DNA of 64,000 bases from Burkholderia territorii (GCF_902833055.1 NZ_CADFEJ010000001.1:930001-994000); one strand, 5' to 3'; shown: positions 1 through 9,003, numbered from the stretch's first letter. Translations and numbers: made by a program. The notes: a model not told the origin generated them from the sequence alone.

Positions 1-1
1 G

Positions 2-568
2 GGCATCGGCTGGTTCATCCCGCGGCTGCATGCGTTCCTCGCGGAGAACACCGATGTCGACGTGACGGTGCTGTATGCCCATCACCGCAACTATCGAAGC
101 GACGCGTCCGACCTGTCGATCCGCTTCGGCACCGGCGACTGGCCCGGCTACCGCTGCGAGCGGCTGCTGCCGGGCGCGATGGTGCCGATGTGCAGCCCGT
201 CGTTCCTGAAGCGCCATGGGCCATTCCGCACGCCGGCCGATCTCGCGCGGGCGCCGCTCGTGCACGACGAGGATCGCAGCACCTGGGTCAACTGGCTGCA
301 GGGCGCCGGCGTGCGGCACGTGTCGCATGCGGTAGGGCCGATGTTCGAGGACGGGCAACTGACGTTGAGCGCGGCCCGCGCAGATCTCGGCGCGGCGCTG
401 CTGCGTGCGCCGCTCGTCGAGCGCGAACTGGCGAGCGGCGAACTCGTGAAGCTGTTCGACCACGAACTCGACGACGGGCGCGACTACTACCTGTGCACAC
501 GCGAGGATGCCGACATGCCGGACGGCGCGAGACGCCTCGCGCAATGGCTGAGGAAAATCGCCGCGTGA
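2..568 (+). CDS. LysR-family regulator, effector-binding domain (5' end outside window)
   Basis: The reading frame is open from the first bases to a TGA at 566-568, so only the C-terminal ~188 residues are present. The visible part has the LysR substrate-binding fold of the GcvA-like group: a strand with DLSIRFG followed by an ERLLPG...VPMCSP segment, then a late GAALLRAPLVERELASGELV stretch. The helix-turn-helix lies upstream of the window. Effector and target genes cannot be told. It ends 82 bp before the antitoxin gene and is probably unrelated to it. Confidence 0.85.
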   Translation, partial: GIGWFIPRLHAFLAENTDVDVTVLYAHHRNYRSDASDLSIRFGTGDWPGYRCERLLPGAMVPMCSPSFLKRHGPFRTPADLARAPLVHDEDRSTWVNWLQGAGVRHVSHAVGPMFEDGQLTLSAARADLGAALLRAPLVERELASGELVKLFDHELDDGRDYYLCTREDADMPDGARRLAQWLRKIAA

Positions 569-615
569 GCGCGCGGTTCGCCACCTGCCGGTGACTTGCG
601 GACGATCATACGCGT

Positions 616-639
616 ATATATGATATGCATATCATATAT
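616..639. promoter_or_regulatory. Perfect 24-bp AT-rich palindrome upstream of vapB-type gene (operator)
   Basis: A perfect inverted repeat centred between 627 and 628, on the core TGATATGCATATCA, with flanking ATATA/TATAT arms. It lies 11 bp before the antitoxin ATG and just before the ribosome-binding site GGAGG (641-645). Ribbon-helix-helix antitoxins usually autoregulate by binding palindromes over their own promoter, so this is the likely operator. The AT richness contrasts sharply with the GC-rich surroundings. Confidence 0.75.
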
Positions 640-650
640 CGGAGGTTGCA

Positions 651-869
651 ATGAGCCGTATCCTGATCGATCTGTCGAATGGCCAGCTCGACGAACTGGC
701 CGCCATCGTCGAGACTGAGCAACGCCCTCGCGCCGCGATCATTCGCGATGCGATCGACGCGTATATCGCGCAACACAAACGCGCGCATGCCGATCACGTA
801 TTCGGCCTGTGGAAGGATCGCGCGGTCGAGGGGCTCACTTATCAGGAGGCACTGCGCTCAGAATGGTAA
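651..869 (+). CDS. Ribbon-helix-helix antitoxin (VapB/CopG-like)
   Basis: A 72-residue protein. It starts with a short strand (SRILIDL) followed by two helices (LDELAAIV; RAAIIRDAIDAYIAQ), the usual ribbon-helix-helix DNA-binding layout. The C-terminal tail VFGLWKDRAVEGLTYQEALRSEW would contact the toxin. The start is supported by GGAGG 6 nt upstream and the palindromic operator before it. The stop overlaps an ATG in the motif ATGGTAA, as in translationally coupled toxin-antitoxin pairs, but the frame opened there is a remnant (863-1039). The real toxin gene begins at 1033. Confidence 0.8.
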   Translation: MSRILIDLSNGQLDELAAIVETEQRPRAAIIRDAIDAYIAQHKRAHADHVFGLWKDRAVEGLTYQEALRSEW

Positions 870-1039
870 ACACTCGCATCGACACTCGAAGCGCGGCCGG
901 GTATTCGGGCCGCGCGCTTCCGGCCGGCACGTGCTTCGCGCCGCAACGGGCACCTCATCCCGACACCGTGTTCGGTCTCTGGAAAGCGCGTGCGCTCGAC
1001 GGGCTCGCCTGGCAGGAGGCACTGCGCGCGCAATGGTAA
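863..1039 (+). pseudogene. Remnant carrying a second copy of the antitoxin C-terminal tail
   Basis: The frame starting at the ATG that overlaps the antitoxin stop runs 58 codons. Its last ~25 residues (TVFGLWKARALDGLAWQEALRAQW) repeat the tail of the upstream antitoxin (VFGLWKDRAVEGLTYQEALRSEW). The first ~32 residues resemble nothing I know and lack a ribbon-helix-helix. It ends in the same ATGGTAA overlap, this time with the toxin start. The simplest reading is an ancestral tandem array of two antitoxin-toxin pairs, in which deletion removed the first toxin and the front of the second antitoxin. A functional split protein is possible but unlikely. Confidence 0.6.
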
Positions 1040-1398
1040 AGGCACTCTTCGACACCAACATCCTGATCGACTATCTCGGCGGCCTGGAGCCGGCGCGCGC
1101 GGAACTGGCCCGCTACGACTACCGTGCGATCAGCATCGTGACCTGGATGGAAGTCATGGTCGGCGCGACGGCCGGCGACGATGCGGCGATCCGCGCATGG
1201 CTTTCGTCATTCGACATCATCCCGCTCGACAGCACGGTGGCGAACCGCGCCGTAACGATTCGCAAGGAACGTCGCATTCGTCTGCCCGATGCGATCGTCT
1301 GGGCATCGGCACAAGTGAACGGCCTGCTGCTCGTATCGCGCAACACGAAGGATTTTCCCGCTACCGAACCCGGCGTCCGGGCGCCTTATCAGGCCTAG
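1033..1398 (+). CDS. PIN-domain toxin (VapC-like ribonuclease)
   Basis: A 121-residue PIN domain. It opens with VKALFDTNILIDYL and contains the expected acidic residues: D7, E40 (TWMEVMVG), D86 (LPDAIVWASA) and the late RNTKDF segment with D107. In this family they coordinate Mg2+ for cleavage of tRNA or other RNA. The ATG overlaps the stop of the antitoxin-tail remnant by 7 nt, so translation is probably coupled to that short frame. The full antitoxin at 651-869 is the likely partner. Confidence 0.85.
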   Translation: MVKALFDTNILIDYLGGLEPARAELARYDYRAISIVTWMEVMVGATAGDDAAIRAWLSSFDIIPLDSTVANRAVTIRKERRIRLPDAIVWASAQVNGLLLVSRNTKDFPATEPGVRAPYQA

Positions 1399-1447
1399 CG
1401 CGTCCGTCATGCGTGACGGCATCCGCGCAGCCCGCCGTCGTCACGCG

Positions 1448-2149
1448 TCACACCGCCCGCGCCCACCCGCGCTCGACCGCATGGGCGAGCGTCGCGCGCG
1501 CCAACTCCTGCGTGCTGTCGACCAACGCGAACGGTGCATCGCGCAACGCGCGCGCCGCGATCGGAATTTCCGTGCAGCCCATCACCGCCACGCCCACGTC
1601 CCGCCGCGCCAGTGTCGCGAGCGCGCGCGTCAGGCAGCGCGCCGAGACATCGATCTTCCCCGCCTTCACCGCCGCGATGCACGCGGCGATTTCGCGCTGC
1701 GCGGCCACGCCGGGTATCACCGGCTCGAAGCCGCGTGCACGCAGCGCCGTCTGGTAGAAGCCCGATACCAGCGTGCCGCCCGTGGCGAGCACCGCGACGC
1801 GCCGCACACCAGCCGGCAACGCGGCCACCGATGCATCGGCGATATGCAGGATCGGCGCCGCGCTGCCTTCGCTCAGCCGCGCATACCAGTGATGCGCCGA
1901 ATTGCACGGCATCGCGATCACATCCGCGCCGCAGCGGTTGAGCAGCGCGATGCCGTCGAGCAGCGCCGGTAGCGGATCGGCCCCGCCGTCAATGATCGCG
2001 CGCGAGCGATCGGGCGTTCGCGTGAGGTTCGCGACGATCATCGGCAGGTGCTCCTGGTCGCAGCGCGCGCGTGTCAGGCGAATCACGCGATGCATGAAGT
2101 CGACCGTGGCCAACGGCCCCATTCCGCCAAGTACGCCGACGAGTGCCAT
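1448..2149 (-). CDS. Aspartate/glutamate racemase family protein
   Basis: 233 residues, the usual length. It starts VGVLGGMGPLAT, as in RacX/YgeA-type amino-acid racemases. Both catalytic cysteines of this cofactor-independent family are present: C82 in AMPCNSAHH and C192 in VMGCTEIP. It lies 10 bp downstream of a dicarboxylate/amino-acid symporter and is the last gene of a three-gene minus-strand set. This suggests conversion of a D-amino acid, perhaps D-aspartate or D-glutamate, after uptake; the substrate is inferred from context only. Confidence 0.88.
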   Translation of the reverse strand: MALVGVLGGMGPLATVDFMHRVIRLTRARCDQEHLPMIVANLTRTPDRSRAIIDGGADPLPALLDGIALLNRCGADVIAMPCNSAHHWYARLSEGSAAPILHIADASVAALPAGVRRVAVLATGGTLVSGFYQTALRARGFEPVIPGVAAQREIAACIAAVKAGKIDVSARCLTRALATLARRDVGVAVMGCTEIPIAARALRDAPFALVDSTQELARATLAHAVERGWARAV

Positions 2150-2159
2150 GACACCTCCT

Positions 2160-3470
2160 TCACGTACGCGGCGGCCGCGCGCAGATCGCCGATACGACGG
2201 CCGAGTTGCCGATCACCAGCAACAGCGTCCGCAATATTTCGCAAAACGGATCGATCGCCGCGAACAGCACGAACGCGGCCTCGAACGGCAGGTGCAGCGC
2301 CGCGCACACCATGCCGGCGAGCGACACCGTCACGACGCCCGAGGTCCCCGTCGACGCGAAACCGGCGAGTACCGACGCGACCAGCACGACGCAAAGCTCG
2401 CCGGGGCCGAGCGACCGCTCGTAGAGTTGCGCGACGAACAGCGTCGCGCTTGCGTAGTACACCATCGGCCCGACGCGCAGCAGCGACACGGCAAGCGGAA
2501 CGACCAGCTCGACGCGTGCGCGCGCGAAGCCGAAGCCGTCCGCCAGGCACTCGATCATGCTCGGCATGCACGCCACGCTGCTGCGCGTGGCGAGCGCCAT
2601 CGCGAACGGCGTGCGCAACCCGGCGAGCGTCCCGGCCAGCGTCGCGCCCGAGCGCTTCCAGATCACGACGATCGCGGCCGCGAGCAGCACCAGCGCGACG
2701 ACGGCGAACGCGGCGACGAAGCGGACCATCGCCTCGAGCGGCCCGAACCCCGACGTGCCGATCTGCGCGGCGCCGCCGCAGAACAGCACGATCGGCGTCG
2801 GATACGCGAGCCAGTGCATGATCCGCTGGCAGGTGAAATAGACCGTCTCCAGCGTCTGGCTCAGCGCCGCCGAGATGCTGGCCGGCACGCGTCCCGACGC
2901 GAAGCCGAAGAACAACGAGAACACCAGCGCCTTCAGCGTGTCGCCGCTCGCGAGCGCCGCGAAGAAGTTGCCCGGCACCAGCGCGATGAGCATGTCGGCG
3001 AGGCCGGACGACTTCTCCGCGGGATCGGTGCCGTACAGCGTCATCACGGTATCGCTTGCCGCGCCGTCGGTGCCGACCAGCGCGCCGAACGCCTTCAGCG
3101 TCGCGGTCGACAGATGCTCGCCCGGTCGCATCGCGACCAGCACGACCGCGCCGACCACCACGACGAACACCGACGCGCAGCCGAAGATCGCAATCACGCG
3201 CATCACGAGATCCGATGCGCTGCCGTCGCGCAACAGCCGCTGCAGGCTGAAGATCACGGCGGCCGTCATGAACGGCAGCGCCGTCATCTTCAACAGGCCG
3301 ACGTACACCTCGCCCACGTAGTCGAATTTCGGCGCGGCGTCCGGCCACAGCACGCCCGCCACGATCCCGAGCGCGAGGCTGCCGAACACCGTCAACGGGT
3401 GGATCGCGAGCGCATGCAGCCGCTCGATGCGGGGCATGATCCTGCCGTTCTCGTTCATGTGCATGTTCAT
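2160..3470 (-). CDS. Dicarboxylate/amino acid:cation symporter (DctA/GltP family)
   Basis: 436 residues from the ATG at 3470. A start at 3488, overlapping the upstream gene, is also possible. Hydrophobic segments run throughout. The family's re-entrant loop region appears as LATRSSVACMPSMIECL, and the substrate/sodium region as FASTGTSGVVTVSLAGM. It takes up dicarboxylates or Asp/Glu with Na+ or H+. The stop of the upstream binding-protein gene is separated from this ATG by a single base, so the two are likely co-translated. A periplasmic binding protein next to a secondary symporter rather than ABC subunits is unusual. Confidence 0.88.
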   Translation of the reverse strand: MNMHMNENGRIMPRIERLHALAIHPLTVFGSLALGIVAGVLWPDAAPKFDYVGEVYVGLLKMTALPFMTAAVIFSLQRLLRDGSASDLVMRVIAIFGCASVFVVVVGAVVLVAMRPGEHLSTATLKAFGALVGTDGAASDTVMTLYGTDPAEKSSGLADMLIALVPGNFFAALASGDTLKALVFSLFFGFASGRVPASISAALSQTLETVYFTCQRIMHWLAYPTPIVLFCGGAAQIGTSGFGPLEAMVRFVAAFAVVALVLLAAAIVVIWKRSGATLAGTLAGLRTPFAMALATRSSVACMPSMIECLADGFGFARARVELVVPLAVSLLRVGPMVYYASATLFVAQLYERSLGPGELCVVLVASVLAGFASTGTSGVVTVSLAGMVCAALHLPFEAAFVLFAAIDPFCEILRTLLLVIGNSAVVSAICARPPRT

Positions 3471-3471
3471 G

Positions 3472-4419
3472 TCAGCGACCCATCGCATCGAGCAGGGATT
3501 TCACGTCGAGCCGCTTGTTGCGCTCGGCCAGGAACTGGTTGACGAACGCGAGCAGCGTCGGCATCGACACCGGCACGCCGACGGCCAGCGCGTCGGTGAG
3601 ATCGTCGAAGGTCGCGACGCGCAAGCGGATCGGCGCGGTCGGGTCGTCCTGCATCACGACCTTGACCGCAAGCTCGTCGCGATACACCGCGGTGACCGCC
3701 CCCGCGTTGAGCGCGTCGAGCGTCGCCGGCCAGCTCGGGTAGAAATGCACCCGCGCGGCGGGAAAGTCGTTGCGTACGTATTCCGCATAGGCCGACCCCG
3801 CGACGACGCCGATCGTGCCGCGGTAATCGCGCACGACTTCGGGCAGCGGGCGCCCTTTCGCAAGCTCCGCGAAGCTGACGCGGTTGATCAGCAGCGCACG
3901 CCTCAGGCTGATGTACGGTGTGCTGAAGCGGACCACCTGTGCACGCGGCAACGTGCGCGACAGCTTGCTGATCGCGACGTCGGCCCGCCCGGTCGCGAGC
4001 AGATGAACGACCTCGTCGAAAGTGCGTGCATCGCGGTCGAACTGCACGGACACGCCGAGCTTTTTCGCGAGTTCGTCCGCGAGATCGATGTCGACGCCCG
4101 CCAGTGCGCCGTTGCGCGACATGAAGAACGGCGGCTGATCGACGCCGAGCACCGCGACGACGAGCGTGCCGCGCGAGACGATGCGGGCGAACTCGGGCGC
4201 GAGCAGCCGGCCATCGGGCATCTGCACGAGCCCGGTCGATGTGGTGGCGGGCACGGCCGGCGCGCAGTCATCGACGGCGAGCGCCGGCGCGGCACAGGAA
4301 ACGGTCACGACAACGCAGGCCGCAGCGCGCGACAGCCCATGCAGGCATCGCCGCTTGCGGTCGATCTCGCGAAACCACGCAAGCTGCGCGCGGATCGCGC
4401 GTCCGGAAAAGAGGTTCAT
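3472..4419 (-). CDS. Periplasmic amino-acid binding protein (SBP family 3)
   Basis: 315 residues with an N-terminal secretion signal after a rather long basic leader (hydrophobic core AACVVVTVSCAAPALA). The mature part follows the SBP_bac_3 pattern: GTLVVAVLGVDQPPFF, AGVDIDLADELAKKLG, GRADVAISKLSRT, and a hinge near YRGTIGVVAGSAYAEY. Such proteins normally feed polar amino acids to an ABC permease, but no permease or ATPase is adjacent. The gene is the first of a set with a symporter and an Asp/Glu racemase. It may deliver ligand to a distant ABC system or act as a sensor or scavenger for the same substrate. Confidence 0.85.
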   Translation of the reverse strand: MNLFSGRAIRAQLAWFREIDRKRRCLHGLSRAAACVVVTVSCAAPALAVDDCAPAVPATTSTGLVQMPDGRLLAPEFARIVSRGTLVVAVLGVDQPPFFMSRNGALAGVDIDLADELAKKLGVSVQFDRDARTFDEVVHLLATGRADVAISKLSRTLPRAQVVRFSTPYISLRRALLINRVSFAELAKGRPLPEVVRDYRGTIGVVAGSAYAEYVRNDFPAARVHFYPSWPATLDALNAGAVTAVYRDELAVKVVMQDDPTAPIRLRVATFDDLTDALAVGVPVSMPTLLAFVNQFLAERNKRLDVKSLLDAMGR

Positions 4420-4646
4420 GGCGGCAATGGAACGGAGAGTGTCCGACGACCGCGCAGCCGTTCGTGCCTGAACGGTTGCCGGGCCCTTGCGCGGAGCACG
4501 TCGCCGCGTCCATCCGCACGCTCAATGTGTCAGAAGCGTCTTCCGGCCGGAATCCGCCGAAAGGCCCGGCCCGGATGGCACGGGTCGGCCGTACGCCCCG
4601 CCGCGACGGGGGCCGCAAGCAGATAGGAATTCCCGATGCCGCGGAT

Positions 4647-4688
4647 TGAAACAAGCAATTTCACAAGCCGAGGGTGAACCCGGATACT
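4647..4688 (+). promoter_or_regulatory. Promoter of ahpCF with LysR-type (OxyR-like) inverted repeat
   Basis: A -35-like TTCACA (4660-4665), 17-nt spacer and -10-like GATACT (4683-4688) lie 40 bp before the ahpC ATG. An inverted repeat TGAAA-N7-TTTCA (4647-4663) overlaps the upstream edge of the -35. LysR-type activators such as OxyR bind there, and ahpC is a classical OxyR target; binding here is inferred. The rest of the 4420-4646 gap shows no convincing gene. Confidence 0.55.
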
Positions 4689-4728
4689 GGCAACACTTCA
4701 TCAACACCCAAGCAAAGGAACTCGCAAG

Positions 4729-5292
4729 ATGCCGATCATCAACACCCAAATCAAACCGTTCAAGGCAACCGCATACCACAACGGCGATTTCGTGCCCGTG
4801 ACCGAAGAGAACTTCAAGGGCAAGTGGTCCGTCGTCGTGTTCTACCCGGCCGACTTCACGTTCGTCTGCCCGACCGAGTTGGGCGACCTCGCCGATCGCT
4901 ATGCGGAATTCCAGAAGCTGGGTGTCGAAATCTACGGCGTGTCGACCGACACGCACTTCACGCACAAGGCATGGCACGACACGTCGGACACGATCGGCAA
5001 GATCAAGTACCCGATGATCGGCGACCCGACGCTCACGCTGTCGCGCAACTTCGACGTGCTGATCGAGGAAGAAGGGATGGCACTGCGCGGCACGTTCGTG
5101 ATCAACCCGGAAGGCGAGATCAAGCTGTGCGAAATCCACGACAACGGCATCGGCCGCGACGCAGGCGAACTGCTGCGCAAGGTGCAGGCTGCGCAATACA
5201 TCGCGGCGCACCCGGGTGAAGTGTGCCCGGCCAAGTGGACGCCGGGTGCGGAAACGCTGACCCCGTCGCTCGACCTGATCGGCAAGATCTGA
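4729..5292 (+). CDS. ahpC: Alkyl hydroperoxide reductase subunit C (2-Cys peroxiredoxin)
   Basis: 187 residues, the standard AhpC length. The peroxidatic cysteine C47 sits in [10 protein letters not shown] and the resolving cysteine C166 in GEVCPAKW near the C-terminus, both at the positions of enterobacterial AhpC. The cytoplasmic enzyme reduces H2O2, organic peroxides and peroxynitrite and is recycled by AhpF, encoded 125 bp downstream. The start is supported by AAAGGAA upstream. High-level peroxide-inducible expression would fit the OxyR-like site. Confidence 0.97.
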   Translation: MPIINTQIKPFKATAYHNGDFVPVTEENFKGKWSVVVFYPADFTFVCPTELGDLADRYAEFQKLGVEIYGVSTDTHFTHKAWHDTSDTIGKIKYPMIGDPTLTLSRNFDVLIEEEGMALRGTFVINPEGEIKLCEIHDNGIGRDAGELLRKVQAAQYIAAHPGEVCPAKWTPGAETLTPSLDLIGKI

Positions 5293-5417
5293 CCATCGCG
5301 CCGCGCGCTTCGCACGAGGCGCGCGCGTCACGCGAATGCGGGCCGCCTCGTGCGGCCCGCGCCCTTCTCCGGCACGACGTGCCCGACCAGCATCATCAAT
5401 ACGGAATCCGAAACGCC

Positions 5418-7016
5418 ATGCTCGACGCCAATCTCAAGAACCAACTGAAAGCGTACCTCGAAAAGATCACGCGCCCGGTCGAACTCGTCGCGTCGCTCGA
5501 CGACAGCGCGAAATCGCAGGAACTGCTTGCGCTGCTCAACGAGATTGCGTCGCTGACGTCGCACGTGACCGTGATCGAACGCCGCGACGACGCCGAGCGC
5601 AAGCCGTCGTTCTCGATCGGCGAACCCGGCAAGCCGGCCGGCATCCGCTTCGCCGGCATTCCGATGGGCCATGAATTCACGTCGCTCGTGCTCGCGCTGT
5701 TGCAGACCGGCGGCCACCCGCTCAAGCTCGACGACGACGTGATCGAACAGATTCGCGCGCTCGACGGCGACTACGCATTCGAGACGTACTTCTCGCTGTC
5801 GTGCCAGAACTGCCCGGAAGTCGTGCAGGCGCTGAACGTGATGTCGCTGATCAACCCGCGCATCCGCCACGTCGCGATCGACGGCGCATTGTTTCAGAAC
5901 GAGGTCGACGCACGCCAGATCATGGCCGTTCCGACGATGTTCCTCAACGGCGAATCGTTCGGCCAGGGCCGCAGCAGCGTGAAGGAAATCCTCGCGAAGC
6001 TCGACACGGGTGCCAGCGCCCGTGCCGCGAAGTCGCTCGAGAACAAGCCGGTATTCGACACGCTGATCGTCGGCGGCGGCCCGGCCGGTGCGGCCGCCGC
6101 GATCTATTCGGCGCGCAAGGGCATCGCGACGGGCATCGTCGCCGAGCGTTTCGGCGGCCAGGTGCTCGACACGATGGCGATCGAGAACTTCGTGTCGGTG
6201 CAGGAAACCGAGGGGCCGAAGTTCGCCACCGCGCTTGAACAGCACGTGAAGCGGTACGACGTCGACATCATGGACGTGCAGCGGGCCGACGCGCTGATTC
6301 CCGGCGACGTGCACCAGATCCGCCTCGCGAACGGCGCGGTGCTGAAGGCGAAGACGATCATTCTCGCGACCGGCGCGCGCTGGCGCGAAATCAACGTGCC
6401 GGGCGAGCGCGAATACCGCAACCGCGGTGTCGCATACTGCCCGCACTGCGACGGTCCGCTGTTCAAGGGCAAGCGCGTCGCGGTGGTCGGCGGCGGCAAC
6501 TCGGGCGTCGAGGCCGCGATCGACCTGGCCGGCATCGTAAAGGAAGTCACGCTGCTCGAATACGGTGCGCAACTGCGCGCGGACGAAGTGCTGCAGCGCA
6601 AGCTGCGCAGCCTGCCGAACGTGACGATCGTCACGCAAGCGCAGACGACCGAGCTGACCGGCGACGGCAGCAAGCTGGACGGGCTCGTCTACAAGGATCT
6701 GCGCTCGGGTGAAACGAAGCGCGTCGATCTCGAAGGCGTGTTCGTGCAGATCGGCCTCGTGCCGAACACCGAATGGCTGAAGGGCACGATCGAACTGTCG
6801 AAGCACGGCGAGATCGTCGTCGATGCGCGCGGTGCGACATCGGTGCCGGGCGTGTTCGCGGCCGGCGACGTGACGACGGTGCCGTTCAAGCAGATCGTGA
6901 TCGCGGTGGGCGAAGGTGCGAAGGCGTCGCTCGGCGCATTCGATCACCTGATCCGGCAAGACGCAACGCCGGCTACCGCCGACGCGCCGCAGGCCGAAGA
7001 AGCGATCGCCGCGTAA
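5418..7016 (+). CDS. ahpF: Alkyl hydroperoxide reductase subunit F (NADH:peroxiredoxin reductase)
   Basis: 532 residues from the ATG at 5418; the open frame further upstream is not coding. The N-terminal double-thioredoxin-like domain carries C129-x-x-C132 (SCQNCPE). An FAD-binding motif ([13 protein letters not shown], ~216-228), the reductase pair C341-PH-C344 and a NAD-binding motif ([12 protein letters not shown]) follow. This is the complete AhpF architecture; electrons pass from NADH through FAD and both disulfides to AhpC. It follows ahpC by 125 bp and ends before a strong terminator, so it forms a two-gene operon. Confidence 0.97.
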   Translation: MLDANLKNQLKAYLEKITRPVELVASLDDSAKSQELLALLNEIASLTSHVTVIERRDDAERKPSFSIGEPGKPAGIRFAGIPMGHEFTSLVLALLQTGGHPLKLDDDVIEQIRALDGDYAFETYFSLSCQNCPEVVQALNVMSLINPRIRHVAIDGALFQNEVDARQIMAVPTMFLNGESFGQGRSSVKEILAKLDTGASARAAKSLENKPVFDTLIVGGGPAGAAAAIYSARKGIATGIVAERFGGQVLDTMAIENFVSVQETEGPKFATALEQHVKRYDVDIMDVQRADALIPGDVHQIRLANGAVLKAKTIILATGARWREINVPGEREYRNRGVAYCPHCDGPLFKGKRVAVVGGGNSGVEAAIDLAGIVKEVTLLEYGAQLRADEVLQRKLRSLPNVTIVTQAQTTELTGDGSKLDGLVYKDLRSGETKRVDLEGVFVQIGLVPNTEWLKGTIELSKHGEIVVDARGATSVPGVFAAGDVTTVPFKQIVIAVGEGAKASLGAFDHLIRQDATPATADAPQAEEAIAA

Positions 7017-7048
7017 CGCGCGACGCACCGCACCGGTTCGTCTCTCTT

Positions 7049-7086
7049 GGCCCTGCATGCCCTGGTCGGCGTGCGGGGCCCTTTTT
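7049..7086 (+). terminator. Rho-independent terminator of ahpCF
   Basis: GGCCCTGCATGCC pairs with GGCGTGCGGGGCC (with two G-T pairs) and is followed directly by CTTTTT. It lies 32 bp after the ahpF stop in the right orientation. Confidence 0.85.
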
Positions 7087-7130
7087 CATCCAGCGTCGCG
7101 CGGCGCAGCGTGCGGCCGGCCGCGCCGTCC

Positions 7131-7934
7131 TCACTGCGCCGCGCCGGGCTCGGCGTTCGCCGGTGTGGCTGCCTTGAAACTGCTCGACTGCCTGACCAGC
7201 TGATCGGTCATCGCTGCGGCGACCGGATCCGCGCCCGTCGACGTGTGCTGCCGATCGGCGCCCGGCGTCGCCATCTGCGTGGGCACGTAGCGAGGCGGCG
7301 GCAATGACGGGTCGAGCTTTGCCGATTCGCGCACGAGCGCCGCGGTTTCCGGTGTTTCGGCTTTCATCGCGGGTGCCGCGGCTGCATGCCGCTCGAGGCC
7401 GTCCCGCTTGCGCGCCGCGCGCCTCGTCGGCTGCTCCGCGAGCGGACTCGGCCCGGTTGCCTGCGCCGCCTGGACCGGCGGTGCCGTCTGCACGGATTGC
7501 GCCGCTTGTGCTGGTGCCTTTACCGGCCGGGCGGGCCGGGCCTGCTTCGGGGTCGCATCCTCCGGCTCCACCGTGACGACATGCACGGTCGGCGGCGGCG
7601 CACTCGGCTTCGCCGGCGGCGCCTGCGCGGCGATCACCGGCGCGACAGCGGCGGAGGCCGGCGCCCCGCTCGTGCGTGCCGGAGCCGCTTGTTGCGGCAC
7701 GGCTCTGTCAACATGCGTGGACGGCACGGCGACCGCCGCAGGCGGCGCGATCGTGCCTTGCGCGATGTGGCCGTCGTTCGCCGCCGTCACGGCGGCGGCA
7801 GGTGCCGCAGCGTCGCCGATGCCGGCCTCCGCGATCGCGCGGTGGTCCGCACGCAGGAGCATCACGTAGCCGGTGCCAGCCGCGGCAACCAGCAGGCCGC
7901 CTGCGATCATCAATGTTTTACGGGTACTCGTCAT
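7131..7934 (-). CDS. Membrane-anchored Ala/Pro-rich protein of unknown function
   Basis: 267 residues. A single N-terminal hydrophobic segment (TLMIAGGLLVAAAGTGYVMLL, ~7-27) after a short basic start suggests an uncleaved anchor with the rest in the periplasm. The remainder is low-complexity Ala/Pro/Val/Lys sequence of the kind that spans envelopes. A somewhat more ordered end reads LDPSLPPPRYVPTQM. I recognise no catalytic motif. Codon use is typical for the window, so it is probably a real gene. It converges on ahpF and may share the bidirectional hairpin there. Confidence 0.6.
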   Translation of the reverse strand: MTSTRKTLMIAGGLLVAAAGTGYVMLLRADHRAIAEAGIGDAAAPAAAVTAANDGHIAQGTIAPPAAVAVPSTHVDRAVPQQAAPARTSGAPASAAVAPVIAAQAPPAKPSAPPPTVHVVTVEPEDATPKQARPARPVKAPAQAAQSVQTAPPVQAAQATGPSPLAEQPTRRAARKRDGLERHAAAAPAMKAETPETAALVRESAKLDPSLPPPRYVPTQMATPGADRQHTSTGADPVAAAMTDQLVRQSSSFKAATPANAEPGAAQ

Positions 7935-8103
7935 GCTTGCTCACCGATCTTATCGACGTGAACAAGCCATCATACGCGCGCGATCGCGGCTGATCCCGCA
8001 CGAATACAATTCGTTTCATTGACGTCGACCCCGAGCGCGGAGCGCTTCCGACACCGCGCCGCCGTATCGTCAGACTATTTGGCGCCGCCTGACGCCGATC
8101 CCG

Positions 8104-9003
8104 TCAGATACAGAAGATCGCCACCGCGATTGCACCGAACAGCGCCCACTTGACGACGTAATACACCGTGCGGTTCCACGCCTTCAGCCGCTTGCCGGCG
8201 CGGCGAATCGCATACAGGTACTTGAACGCGCGATTGAGCCCGCCCGTGCGGTCGCCCGTCTCGTTCGGCGACGCGGCCGCGCGCATCAACAGGTGCCCGA
8301 ACGCGTCGTTGATGCATTGCGCCCACCGATATTTCATCGGCCGGTCGATGTCGCAGAACAGGATCACGCGATCGTGCTCCGTACGATTCTCCGCCCAGTG
8401 CAGGTAGGTCTCGTCGAACATCACGGCCTCGCCGTCGCGCCATGCATACGACTCGCCGTCGACGACGATCCGGCACGCATCGTCGTTCGGCGTATCGAGC
8501 CCCAGGTGATAGCGCAACGAGCCCGCATACGGATCGCGATGCAGCCCGAGCTTGCCGCCCGGCGGCAGCTGCGCGAACATCGCGGCCTTGATCGACGGAA
8601 TCCGCGACAGGATCTCGACCGTGCGCGGACACAACGCCTTTGCCGACGGATGCGGCGCGTCGTACCACTTCAGATAGAAGCGCTTCCAGCCGTTGCGAAA
8701 GAACGAATTGAAGCCGATGTCGTTGTATTCGCCGGACGCCTTGATGCGGCTCGCATCGCGCAACGCGAGCGCTTCCTCGCGAAAGGTTCGCCATTCGCGC
8801 TGCAGCACCGCAAGCTCGGGAAAGTGCCGCGTGTCGAGAAACGGCGTGGTCGGCACCGCCGAGAACGCGTAGGAAAAGCAGTTCAGCGGCGCGGTGAAGG
8901 TCGAGTGGTCCGATAGTTGCCTGAACAACCTGTGCCGAATCTTGCCGCGCCGGTGCGTATGAACGACACACGCAATGAACACGAACAACAGGACCCAGCG
9001 CAT
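8104..9003 (-). CDS. lpxO: LpxO-like lipid A 2-hydroxylase (Asp/Asn beta-hydroxylase family)
   Basis: 299 residues, about the length of Salmonella LpxO. It has an N-terminal membrane segment (WVLLFVFIACVV), then the LpxO-like RHRLFRQLSDHSTF and APLNCFSYAFS stretches. The Fe(II)/2-oxoglutarate site is visible: H155-x-D157 in GLHRDPY, distal H202 (YLHWAENRTEHDR) and R212. A second hydrophobic segment closes the protein (ALFGAIAVAIF). The family hydroxylates the 2-position of the 3'-secondary acyl chain of lipid A at the inner membrane; this exact activity is inferred from similarity. Monocistronic by spacing. Confidence 0.75.
   Translation of the reverse strand: MRWVLLFVFIACVVHTHRRGKIRHRLFRQLSDHSTFTAPLNCFSYAFSAVPTTPFLDTRHFPELAVLQREWRTFREEALALRDASRIKASGEYNDIGFNSFFRNGWKRFYLKWYDAPHPSAKALCPRTVEILSRIPSIKAAMFAQLPPGGKLGLHRDPYAGSLRYHLGLDTPNDDACRIVVDGESYAWRDGEAVMFDETYLHWAENRTEHDRVILFCDIDRPMKYRWAQCINDAFGHLLMRAAASPNETGDRTGGLNRAFKYLYAIRRAGKRLKAWNRTVYYVVKWALFGAIAVAIFCI

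Noticed and set aside
1902-3542. Long plus-strand frame antisense to the symporter and racemase
   Set aside because: Arg/His/Gln-rich composition with no family motifs; a by-product of high-GC third positions in the real minus-strand genes.
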